Assembly: GCF_000725805.1 (NCBI RefSeq)
Contig: NZ_JOFT01000024.1
Location: 62,001-126,000 of the forward strand
Direction: 5' to 3'
Length of the DNA stretch: 64,000 nt
DNA from: Streptomyces xanthophaeus
Lineage (GTDB): Bacteria; Actinomycetota; Actinomycetes; Streptomycetales; Streptomycetaceae
How positions within the stretch are numbered: the first letter of the stretch is position 1; every line of letters starts with the position of its first letter. The notes under the pieces are model-generated. The model worked only from the letters and a program-made list of their open reading frames with translations, was not told the DNA's origin and did not search any database. This document shows positions 33,000 to 42,034 of this stretch, piece by piece. The position numbers and the translations under genes are program-made.

Positions 33000-33115
33000 A
33001 CTGCGTATCCACCGCGTGAACCCGATGTGCGATCAGACCGGACCCGCGAGTATCGTCCTCACCTGCACTACCACCGTGTCGTGCGAAGCCGCTTTTCGAT
33101 GCCGGAGGGCTCACG

Positions 33116-33787
33116 TTGTTCCGTACCGCGCTCATCAAAGCCACTGTCGGACCCGTCATGCGCATGATGTTCCGCACCCGCGTCGAGGGCATCGAGAACA
33201 TTCCGGGCACCGGGCCGGTGATTTTGGCGGGCAACCACCTCACCTTCATCGACTCCATGATCCTGCCGCTGGTCTGCGACCGCACGGTCCACTTCATCGG
33301 CAAGGACGAGTACGTGACGGGCAAGGGCCTCAAGGGCCGCCTGATGGCGTGGTTCTTCACGGGCTCGGGCATGATCCCCGTCGACCGGGACGGGGCCAAC
33401 GGCGGGGTCGCCGCCCTGATGACCGGCCGCCGGATCCTCGACGAGGGCAAGGTCTTCGGCATCTACCCCGAGGGCACCCGCTCCCCCGACGGCCGTCTCT
33501 ACCGCGGCCGCACCGGCATCGCCCGCCTGACCCTGATGACGGGCGCTCCCGTGGTCCCGTTCGCCGTGATCGGCACCGACAAGCTCCAGCCCGGCGGCGC
33601 CGGCATGCCGCGCCCCGGCCGCGTCACCGTCCGCTTCGGCGAGCCGATGGAGTTCTCCCGCTACGAGGGCATGGACCGCGACCGCTACGTGCTGCGCGCC
33701 GTCACCGACTCGGTGATGGCCGAGGTCATGCGGCTGTCGGGCCAGGAGTACGTGGACATGTACGCAACCAAGGCCAAGGCGGCCTGA
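33116..33787 (+). CDS. 1-acyl-glycerol-3-phosphate acyltransferase (PlsC-like)
   Basis: This predicts 223 residues from a TTG start at 33116, preceded by GGAGGG 6 bases upstream; no ATG/GTG option fits as well. The acyltransferase motifs are intact: NHLTFID (H-x4-D, catalytic), GKDEYVTGKGLKG, IYPEGTRSPDG (glycerol-3-phosphate binding) and APVVPFAVIG. It transfers an acyl chain to lysophosphatidate in phospholipid synthesis at the membrane. A first hydrophobic region, LIKATVGPVMRMMF, probably anchors it peripherally. Confidence 0.88.
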   Translation: MFRTALIKATVGPVMRMMFRTRVEGIENIPGTGPVILAGNHLTFIDSMILPLVCDRTVHFIGKDEYVTGKGLKGRLMAWFFTGSGMIPVDRDGANGGVAALMTGRRILDEGKVFGIYPEGTRSPDGRLYRGRTGIARLTLMTGAPVVPFAVIGTDKLQPGGAGMPRPGRVTVRFGEPMEFSRYEGMDRDRYVLRAVTDSVMAEVMRLSGQEYVDMYATKAKAA

Positions 33788-33790
33788 CCG

Positions 33791-35266
33791 CTACTGCCGC
33801 TGGAGCGACCGGCTGACGCCCGCTGCCGTCGTGGTGGCGAGGACCCAGCCGGTCACGATCAGCAGGTACGACAGCCACTGGTGCCAGCCGCTCGGCGCGT
33901 AGGCGGACTCCTGCCCGAAGCCGATGATCGGCACCATCAGGTCGATCGTGTAGAACACCGCGTTGAAGTCCGGCGCCTCCCCCGCCTTGAGCGCCCGCGG
34001 GGGCCGGGCGCCGAAGGCGACCGCGCCGGTCAGCAGCAGCGCCAGCAGCCAGCCCGCCGCGCGCAGCGGCCGGAAGCCGTAGCCGACGGTGCCGTCCTGG
34101 AGCAGCCCCCAGAGCCGGGCGTGCCGGGGCAGGGTGCGGCGGTGCCGGCGGAGCTTGGCTAGCTGGACCGTCCGCGCGGCCGCCTCGTCGCCCGCCGTGC
34201 GGTAGGCCGCGGCCAGCTGCTCGTAGGCGTACGGGTGGTAGCCGGACTCCTCCAGCTCCAGCGCGGGCAGCCGCTCCTCGGCGGGCAGGTGCGGGGCGAG
34301 CGTGCGATAGGTGAGCCCGTCGACGCGGGTCTTCTCGGGCCAGGTGCCCGGCGGCACGTGGAGCAGGTCGAACTGGGAGCGGCGCAGGTTGACCACGCCC
34401 TGGACGCGTTCGCAGTCCCGCATCCACAGCTCGCCCACGACGCAGCTGGAGGCGCGCAGGGCCACGCCTCCGGGGTTGGCGAGCGAGGCGTAGGAGAGGT
34501 AGAACTGGCCCGGTATCCGGGAGCCGGTGAGGTTGACGAGGCCGCGGGCTTCGAGGGACCGGGCCCGCAGGTCCGTGCCGACGGTCAGGTTCTCGGCGTG
34601 CAGGGCGATGGCGCCGGGGGCGAGCAGGCGGGCGTCGTCGAGGCTGATCTGACCGGCGACGGTGGCACCGTTCAGGCGTAGCTGGCCGTGCACGGTCAGG
34701 TCGTTCGCGATGATGTCGGTGCCGATCTCGGCGTGGTTGAGCTGGAGCGGGGGTTCGTCCGCCTCCTCGCCCTCGGTGGGGCCGATCACCGCCCCCTGGA
34801 GGAAGAGTCCGCCGGATATCTTGGCGCCCTGCAGCCGGACCGGACCGGTGATCCGGCAGCAGTTGAGCCGCAGGACCACGTCCACCCGCGCGGTGGAGGC
34901 GGTCAGGCCGGGCAGGGTGGAGTGGGCCAGGACCAGGGCCCGCAACTGGGCCCCGTAGACCAGGGGTTTGCGCTCGAACCAGCAGCCGCGCAGCCGGATG
35001 GGATGGTCGATGACCGCGTAGCGCAGGTCGAGCTTGCCGACGATCTTCGCGCCCTTGATCTTGAGCCCTGGGACCCGGCCCTGCTCGGCGGGGCAGGCGC
35101 CCAGCAGGACGGCCCGCAACACCTCGGCGCGCACGGTGCGTTCGGGACCCCACTCGGCTCCGTCGGCGGAGCTGTCGTCGCGCCGGACCCGGAAGTCGAC
35201 GCCGTCGCCGCGCGGGAAGGCCTCCCACACGCGGCGTTCCGCCGGGGTCAGATCGTTGATCTCCAT
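33791..35266 (-). CDS. Beta-helix (pentapeptide-like) membrane protein
   Basis: This predicts 491 residues. After ~30 soluble residues, ~65-315 is a regular series of short strands with a repeating LRLNGATVAGQISLDDARL-like pattern, consistent with a right-handed beta-helix (loosely pentapeptide-repeat-like). Next is a helical segment (YEQLAAAYRTAGDEAAARTVQLAKLRRHRR), then three membrane segments, LLALLLTGAVAFG, DLMVPIIGFG and WLSYLLIVTGWVLATTTAAG, ending in the cytoplasm. Streptomyces annotations sometimes say 'oxidoreductase' for this family, but I see no cofactor motif. It converges on plsC. Confidence 0.7.
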   Translation of the reverse strand: MEINDLTPAERRVWEAFPRGDGVDFRVRRDDSSADGAEWGPERTVRAEVLRAVLLGACPAEQGRVPGLKIKGAKIVGKLDLRYAVIDHPIRLRGCWFERKPLVYGAQLRALVLAHSTLPGLTASTARVDVVLRLNCCRITGPVRLQGAKISGGLFLQGAVIGPTEGEEADEPPLQLNHAEIGTDIIANDLTVHGQLRLNGATVAGQISLDDARLLAPGAIALHAENLTVGTDLRARSLEARGLVNLTGSRIPGQFYLSYASLANPGGVALRASSCVVGELWMRDCERVQGVVNLRRSQFDLLHVPPGTWPEKTRVDGLTYRTLAPHLPAEERLPALELEESGYHPYAYEQLAAAYRTAGDEAAARTVQLAKLRRHRRTLPRHARLWGLLQDGTVGYGFRPLRAAGWLLALLLTGAVAFGARPPRALKAGEAPDFNAVFYTIDLMVPIIGFGQESAYAPSGWHQWLSYLLIVTGWVLATTTAAGVSRSLQRQ

Positions 35267-35335
35267 CGCCGGGATGGTGTCCCGCGGCCGGACGGACTGT
35301 CAACTCGGCCGGGGACCGCACCCCTTGGCGGTGCG

Positions 35336-36880
35336 TCAGTGCTCGATGCCGTCCTGGAGCTTCTGTCCCCTGAGCAGGAACCAGGTGGCCGCGGCGGTGG
35401 CCAGCAGGACGGCCGCGCCGACGCCGGAGGCGAGCCGCAGCCCGTCGACGAAGGCCTCCTGGGCCGCGCCCACCATCTGCTCGGCGGTCTGCGGGTCCAG
35501 GGCCTTGGAGGCCTCGACCGCCCCGCCCAGCGATTCGTGCGCGGCGTCGGCGACGGGCGCGGGGACCGAGGCGGGGGCGGTGAAGCCCTGGTAGACGCCG
35601 GTCACGATGGAGCCGAGCAGGGCGATGCCGAGGGCTGCGCCGAGCTCGTACGCGGTCTCGGAGACGGCCGAGGCGGAACCGGCCTGCTCCTTGGGGACGC
35701 TGGAGAGGATCACGTCGGCGGTGACGGTGAAGGAGAATCCGGCGCCGAGGCCGACGATGAGCAGGGCGGCGCCGAGCAGCGGGTAGCCGGTCTCCTTGTG
35801 GATCAGGGTGAGCACCGCCAGCGCCAGGCCGATGGCGGCGAGGCCGCCGGTGACGACGGACCGTACCGAGTACCTGCGGGCGTACCGGCCCGCCACCAGA
35901 CCGGTGGCCACGGCGCCGATGGCGGCGGGCAGTTCGGCCAGGCCCGCCTCCAGCGGGTCCCGGCCCTGGACGAGCTGGAGGAACTGCGAGAGGAAGAAGA
36001 CCAGCCCGGAGAGGCCGAAGACGGTGAGCAGGTCGGCGAGGACCGCGCCGGAGAAGCCGCGGTGCTTGAAGAGCCGCATGTCGAGCAGCGGGGACGGCAG
36101 GCTGAACTGGCGGCGCACGAAGGCGTACAGGCAGGCCGAGCCGAGTACGGCGGCGGCCCAGACGCCCCAGGTCAGGCCGTGGGTGGCGACTTCCTTGACG
36201 GCGTAGACCACGCCGATGACGCCGACGAGGGAGAGCGCGACGCTGACCAGGTCCCAGGGCCCGGCGACCGGGTTCTTGGACTCGGGCAGCAGCTTGATGC
36301 CGACGAGGACCAGGGCGGCCATGACGGGAAGGTTGATGAGGAACACCGAGCCCCACCAGAAGTGCTGGAGCAGGACTCCGCCGACGACGGGTCCGACGGC
36401 CGCGCCCGCCGAGGCGGTGGCGCCCCAGATGCCGATGGCGAGGCTGCGCTCCCTGGGGTCGTGGAAGATGTTGCGGATCAGGGCGAGGGTGGACGGCATC
36501 AGGGTCGCGCCGGCCACGCCGAGCAGGGCCCGGGCGACGATCATCATCTCGGGGCTGGTGGCGTAGGCGTTGAGGACCGAGACGGCGCCGAACGCGGTGG
36601 CGCCGACGAGCAGCAGCTTCTTGCGGCCGATGCGGTCGCCGAGGGAGCCCATGGAGACGAGCAGTCCGGCGATGACGAAGGAATAGATGTCGCCGATCCA
36701 GAGCAGCTGGGTGCCCGACGGCTTGAGGTCCTCGCTGAGGGCCGGGGTGGCGAGTCCGAGTACGGTGGCGTCCACCGCGACCAGCAGCACGGCCAGGACG
36801 AGCACGGAAAGTGCCAGCCATCGTCCGCGGCGGCTCGCCTCCGCCCCCGTCTGCCGGTTCAGCTGTTCGGTACGGCTCAT
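35336..36880 (-). CDS. MFS drug efflux transporter (DHA2/EmrB-QacA type)
   Basis: This predicts 514 residues with about 14 membrane helices. DHA2 motifs include LLVAVDATVLGLATPALSEDL (motif D1-like), GSLGDRIGRKKLLLVGATAFG (motif A) and ARALLGVAGATLMPSTLALIRNIF (motif C/antiporter region). It likely exports drugs by proton antiport. Its ATG overlaps the stop of the TetR gene (TGATG), so the pair is one operon and the regulator probably represses its own pump. Confidence 0.9.
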   Translation of the reverse strand: MSRTEQLNRQTGAEASRRGRWLALSVLVLAVLLVAVDATVLGLATPALSEDLKPSGTQLLWIGDIYSFVIAGLLVSMGSLGDRIGRKKLLLVGATAFGAVSVLNAYATSPEMMIVARALLGVAGATLMPSTLALIRNIFHDPRERSLAIGIWGATASAGAAVGPVVGGVLLQHFWWGSVFLINLPVMAALVLVGIKLLPESKNPVAGPWDLVSVALSLVGVIGVVYAVKEVATHGLTWGVWAAAVLGSACLYAFVRRQFSLPSPLLDMRLFKHRGFSGAVLADLLTVFGLSGLVFFLSQFLQLVQGRDPLEAGLAELPAAIGAVATGLVAGRYARRYSVRSVVTGGLAAIGLALAVLTLIHKETGYPLLGAALLIVGLGAGFSFTVTADVILSSVPKEQAGSASAVSETAYELGAALGIALLGSIVTGVYQGFTAPASVPAPVADAAHESLGGAVEASKALDPQTAEQMVGAAQEAFVDGLRLASGVGAAVLLATAAATWFLLRGQKLQDGIEH

Positions 36881-37428
36881 CACTCCACGCTCCGTCTTGC
36901 GCCACCGAGCAGCAACTCGGTGATCATGTACTGGAAGTCCTTGGCCGCGACCCGGCCGTCCATGACGGCCCAGGCGCAGGTCCCGATGAGCCCGTAGAGG
37001 GCCTCGGTGAGCCATGCGGGGCTCAGGTCGATCCGGATGTCGCCCTCCTGCTGGCCGCGCCGGAAGAGCGCGCCCACCCGGGCGTCGAGCCGGGACCAGC
37101 CCTCGTGGACCTGGTCGCCCTCGAAGAGCTGGTTCTCGGTGACGAGGAAGGCCAGCAGCTCGGCGTTCGGCTCCGCCTGGGCGACGAGCCTCTTCAGGGC
37201 CTCGACCGCAGTGCCCTCTTCGAGCCGGGCGTTGTCGAAGGCGATCTCGAACTCGCGGATGCCGAGTTCTTCCAGGGCCCGTACGAGGGCGTCCCGCCCG
37301 GCGAAGTGCCGGTGGAGGGTCGCGCGCCCGATTCCGGCGGCGCGGGCGACCTCGTCCATCGTGGCGGTCGATTTGCGGGAGAGCAGGGCCGCCGCGTCGC
37401 GGAGCACCTGGTCACGATCCATGGCCAT
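36880..37428 (-). CDS. TetR-family repressor
   Basis: This predicts 182 residues from ATG 37428 (or 37422). Residues ~5-50 form the TetR helix-turn-helix: RDQVLRDAAALLSRKSTATMDEVARAAGIGRATLHRHFAGRDALVRAL. The helical C-terminal ligand-binding region shares no obvious motif. No ribosome site precedes the ATG; TATGCT sits at -12 to -7 and GAGACA 18 bases further up, so a leaderless mRNA is likely. The palindrome at 37444-37469 lies within this promoter. It represses itself and the coupled MFS gene. Confidence 0.88.
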   Translation of the reverse strand: MAMDRDQVLRDAAALLSRKSTATMDEVARAAGIGRATLHRHFAGRDALVRALEELGIREFEIAFDNARLEEGTAVEALKRLVAQAEPNAELLAFLVTENQLFEGDQVHEGWSRLDARVGALFRRGQQEGDIRIDLSPAWLTEALYGLIGTCAWAVMDGRVAAKDFQYMITELLLGGARRSVE

Positions 37429-37443
37429 GAGACAAGCATAACC

Positions 37444-37469
37444 CGAATGAGACGCGCATGTCTCATTCG
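37444..37469. promoter_or_regulatory. TetR operator, 10-bp inverted repeat
   Basis: CGAATGAGAC (37444-37453) and GTCTCATTCG (37460-37469) are perfectly complementary with a 6-base spacer. The site overlaps the -35 and spacer of the TetR promoter and lies just upstream of the divergent gene at 37518. It is the expected operator of the adjacent repressor. Confidence 0.75.
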
Positions 37470-37517
37470 ATCGCAAAATGAGCTGCCCCGCGGCAGCACG
37501 AAAGGAATCCTGACGAG

Positions 37518-38036
37518 ATGAAGCCGACGAAGCCCCTGCTGCTGATCGACGTGGACGGCCCCCTGAACCCGTACGCGGCCAAGCCCCAGCGCCGCCCGGC
37601 CGGCTACACCACCCACCGGATGCGCCCCACGGGCTGGCGCGAGGCCGAGAGCGCGAAGCCCCTGCGGGTCTGGCTCGACCACTCCCACGGCGCGGAGCTG
37701 CTCGCGCTGGCGGACGCGTACGAGCTGGTGTGGGCCACCACGTGGAAGGACGAGGCCAACGACTGGATAGGCCCGCACCTGGGCCTGCCCAGGCTCCCCT
37801 TCATCGACTGGCCCTCGATGCACGGCCGGGCGCCGCACGGGACGTTCTGGAAGACCCAGTACGTCCTTGAGTACGCGGGCACCCGGCCCTTCGCATGGAT
37901 CGACGACGACATCACCGACGCGGACCGCGCGTACGTGGACCAGCGCCACCCGGCGCACGCCCTGCTGAGGCACGTCGACGAACGGATCGGCCTGACCCGC
38001 GCGGACTTCGACGCGCTTGCGGACTGGGCGGCCTGA
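37518..38036 (+). CDS. HAD-like hypothetical protein
   Basis: This predicts 172 residues. KPLLLIDVDGPLNPY resembles HAD motif I (DxDG, with Pro in place of the usual Thr), and PFAWIDDDITDADRAYV resembles motif IV. The middle (LRVWLDHSHGAELLALADAYELVWATTW) supplies the motif II region, with Thr in WATTW. Small proteins of this sort occur widely in Streptomyces without assigned substrates. It starts 49 bases beyond the TetR operator on the opposite strand, so it may share that regulation. Confidence 0.75.
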   Translation: MKPTKPLLLIDVDGPLNPYAAKPQRRPAGYTTHRMRPTGWREAESAKPLRVWLDHSHGAELLALADAYELVWATTWKDEANDWIGPHLGLPRLPFIDWPSMHGRAPHGTFWKTQYVLEYAGTRPFAWIDDDITDADRAYVDQRHPAHALLRHVDERIGLTRADFDALADWAA

Positions 38037-38055
38037 GCCGGGCCGTCGGGGCGGG

Positions 38056-39051
38056 TCAGGTGAGGGCGTCGGCCAGGAGGGCCGCGGTGGCCGCGACCAG
38101 CGCGCTGTCCCGGGGCCCCTGCGGCAGGCCGGGGCGGGTGGTCAGCACGGCCATCACGAGCGGCGGTCCGTCGGGGGCCCGTACGACGCCGACGTCGTTG
38201 GCCACGCCGTACTCGTTGCCGCCGCCGGTCTTGTCCGCGAGGATCCAGTCGGGCCCGAGTCCGGCGCGGAAGCGGTCGGTGTTGGTCGTGTTCGCGAGCA
38301 GCCAGCCGGTCAGCCGCTCCCGGTCGGCGGGTTCGAGGGCCCCGCCGAGCAGGAGGCGCCCGTAAGCCGTCCCGATGGCGCGGGGGCTGGTGGTGTCGGT
38401 CGTCCGCCAGGGCTCGGCCGAGTTCAGCTCGGGCTCCCACCGCTCCAGCCCGGTCGTCCGGTCCCCGAGGGAGCGGCTGAAGCGGGTGACGGCCCGGGGG
38501 CCGCCCAGCTCGCGCAGCAGCAGGTTGGCCGCCAGATTGTCGCTGTGGCTGACGGCGGCGGCGCACAGGGCCTCGACGGTCATGCCGCCCGCGAGGTTCT
38601 CGGGGCGGCCGGTGACCGGCGCGTAGCCCGATTCCTCGGCTTCCCGCGCGGTGTACCGGATGCGCCGGGCGAGGAACTCCCCGTCCCGGTCGAGGTCCCG
38701 CAGGACGGCCGCGGCGGCCAGGGTCTTGAAGACCGAACACATCGGGAAGCGTTCGTCCGCCCGGTACGCGACGGTGCGGCCGGTGACCGTGTTGCGGGCG
38801 AAGACCCCCAGGCGGGCGGAGTGCTCCCGCTCCAGCCCGGCCAGCCGCGCGGCCAGCGGCCCGCCCGCGGCCGGCACGGTGGGCGATGCCGCGGACGATG
38901 CCGCGTAGGCACCGCCCGGTGAGGCGGCGGTCAGGCCGGCCGCCAGCGCGGCGCCCGCGCCCGAGATCAGCACCCTGCGGCGGGAGGGACGTGCTCCTGC
39001 GGATTCCACTGTCAGCTCCTCGGCGTTCGTGATCACGACATGGACGGACAC
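38056..39051 (-). CDS. Class A beta-lactamase, Tat-exported
   Basis: This predicts 331 residues. A Tat signal (SRRRVLISGAGAALAAG) precedes ASPGGAYAASS. All class A motifs are present: CSVFK (active-site Ser-x-x-Lys), SHSDN (SDN loop), WEPELN (Glu of the omega loop) and DKTGGG (KTG). The enzyme should hydrolyse penicillins via a serine acyl-enzyme. Streptomyces often carry such genes in the core genome, so clinical resistance is not implied. It converges on the HAD-like gene and has no adjacent LysR activator. Confidence 0.92.
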   Translation of the reverse strand: MSVHVVITNAEELTVESAGARPSRRRVLISGAGAALAAGLTAASPGGAYAASSAASPTVPAAGGPLAARLAGLEREHSARLGVFARNTVTGRTVAYRADERFPMCSVFKTLAAAAVLRDLDRDGEFLARRIRYTAREAEESGYAPVTGRPENLAGGMTVEALCAAAVSHSDNLAANLLLRELGGPRAVTRFSRSLGDRTTGLERWEPELNSAEPWRTTDTTSPRAIGTAYGRLLLGGALEPADRERLTGWLLANTTNTDRFRAGLGPDWILADKTGGGNEYGVANDVGVVRAPDGPPLVMAVLTTRPGLPQGPRDSALVAATAALLADALT

Positions 39052-39169
39052 GCTGCCGGAGGGACAGACGGTTCCCTTCGGGCACCTGTGCCGAGGGGGC
39101 GGCGGGGGCGCATCGCCTCCGCCGCCCCCTCGGGACGTTCGTGTCCGGCCTTGCCCGCGCCGGGAGCTG

Positions 39170-40609
<1,440 letters not shown>

Positions 40610-40654
40610 TCAAGACTGCATGGCTTCGACAGCCTGTTGGTTTCCGGATGTGCA

Positions 40655-40690
40655 ACGGCCTCCCCGCCGCGGAGGAAACGGGGAGGCCGT
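40655..40690 (-). terminator. Hairpin after argG
   Basis: A perfect 12-bp stem (40655-40666 with 40679-40690, 12-base loop) lies 33 bases after the argG stop. No U tract follows, so it may be a partial terminator between argG and argH. Confidence 0.6.
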
Positions 40691-40723
40691 CCGTACTGCT
40701 TCGGTATGGGTTTCGGGTCCGGC

Positions 40724-41917
40724 TCAGGCCAGGTCGCGGCGGGCGGCGATCTTCGACGACAGGCCGAAGATCTCGATGAAGCCCTGGGCCTTGGACTGGT
40801 CGAAGGTGTCGCCCGAGTCGTAGGTGGCGAGGTTGAAGTCGTACAGCGACTCGTCCGACTTCCGGCCGGTGACGACGGCGCGGCCGCCGTGCAGGGTCAT
40901 CCGGATGTCACCGGTGACGTGCTGGTTGGCCTCGTTGATGAAACCGTCCAGGGCGCGCTTGAGCGGGGAGAACCACAGGCCGTCGTAGACCATCTCGCCC
41001 CAGCGCCGCTCGACCTGCCGCTTGTAGCGGGCCAGCTCGCGCTCGACGGTGACGTTCTCCAGCTCCTGGTGGGCGGTGATCAGCGCGATCGCGCCCGGGG
41101 CCTCGTACACCTCGCGGGACTTGATGCCCACGAGCCGGTCCTCGACCATGTCGATCCGGCCGATGCCCTGCGCGCCGGCCCGCTCGTTGAGCTGCTGGAT
41201 GGCCTGGAGCACGGTGACGGGCTTGCCGTCGAGGGCGACCGGGACGCCCTCCTTGAAGGAGATGACGACCTCGTCCGCCTCGCGGGGCAGGGCCGGGTTC
41301 GCGGTGTACTCGTAGATGTCCTCGATCGGCGCGTTCCAGATGTCCTCCAGGAAACCCGTCTCGACGGCGCGCCCGAAGACGTTCTGGTCGATGGAGTACG
41401 GGGACTTCTTGGTGGTCGCGATCGGCAGGTCGTTCTCCTCGCAGAAGGCGATCGCCTTGTCCCGGGTCATCGCGTAGTCGCGGACCGGGGCGATGCACTT
41501 CAGGTCGGGGCCGAGGGCGGCGATGCCGGCCTCGAAGCGGACCTGGTCGTTGCCCTTGCCGGTGCAGCCGTGGGCCACGACCGAGGCGCCGTGCTTCTCG
41601 GCCGCGGCGACCAGGTGCTTGACGATGGCCGGGCGCGAGAGGGCGGAGACCAGCGGATAGCGGTCCATGTAGAGGGCGTTGGCCTTGATCGCCGGGAGGC
41701 AGTACTCGTCGGCGAACTCGTCCTTGGCGTCCGCGACCTCGGCCTCGACGGCACCGCAGGCGAGGGCGCGCTTGCGGATGACGTCCAGGTCCTCGCCGCC
41801 CTGGCCGACGTCCACGGCAACGGCGATGACCTCGGCGCCCGTCTCCTCGGCGATCCAGCCGATGGCGACGGAGGTGTCCAGTCCGCCTGAATAGGCGAGT
41901 ACGACGCGCTCGGTCAC
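40724..41917 (-). CDS. argG: Argininosuccinate synthase
   Basis: This predicts 397 residues from GTG 41917 with GAGGAG 6 bases before. The N-type ATP pyrophosphatase loop is [17 protein letters not shown]. Citrulline/aspartate-binding segments include [14 protein letters not shown] and [16 protein letters not shown]. It joins citrulline and aspartate using ATP. Here it sits next to argH, whereas in S. coelicolor, as I recall, argG is elsewhere. Its promoter (TTGACG, 17 bases, CATAGT) is overlapped by a site shared with argC. Confidence 0.96.
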   Translation of the reverse strand: MTERVVLAYSGGLDTSVAIGWIAEETGAEVIAVAVDVGQGGEDLDVIRKRALACGAVEAEVADAKDEFADEYCLPAIKANALYMDRYPLVSALSRPAIVKHLVAAAEKHGASVVAHGCTGKGNDQVRFEAGIAALGPDLKCIAPVRDYAMTRDKAIAFCEENDLPIATTKKSPYSIDQNVFGRAVETGFLEDIWNAPIEDIYEYTANPALPREADEVVISFKEGVPVALDGKPVTVLQAIQQLNERAGAQGIGRIDMVEDRLVGIKSREVYEAPGAIALITAHQELENVTVERELARYKRQVERRWGEMVYDGLWFSPLKRALDGFINEANQHVTGDIRMTLHGGRAVVTGRKSDESLYDFNLATYDSGDTFDQSKAQGFIEIFGLSSKIAARRDLA

Positions 41918-41947
41918 GGGTTTCTCCTCACGGTGCATCCAACAACA

Positions 41948-41982
41948 GGCATAACTATGCACTACTCCGTATGTTTCGTCAA
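41948..41982 (-). promoter_or_regulatory. argG promoter with ARG box
   Basis: On the minus strand TTGACG (41977-41982) and CATAGT (41954-41959) are 17 bases apart. The 21-base segment 41948-41968 around the -10 matches the one at argC (50816-50836) at 15 of 21 positions, ending GT(T/C)ATGCC. This is the expected place for ArgR. Confidence 0.65.
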
Positions 41983-42034
41983 TCGATGGAATAATGTGAG
42001 GTCAGCGGGGGTGTCGTCCCCCTACGCTGCGGCC

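Noticed and set aside
32962..33115. Small Cys-containing ORF upstream of plsC
   Set aside because: It continues out of frame into plsC and lacks a clear stop before it or a ribosome site; the PHO-box repeats occupy its start.
38056..39051. Acquired antibiotic resistance island
   Set aside because: The beta-lactamase has the same codon bias as its neighbours and no mobile element is nearby.
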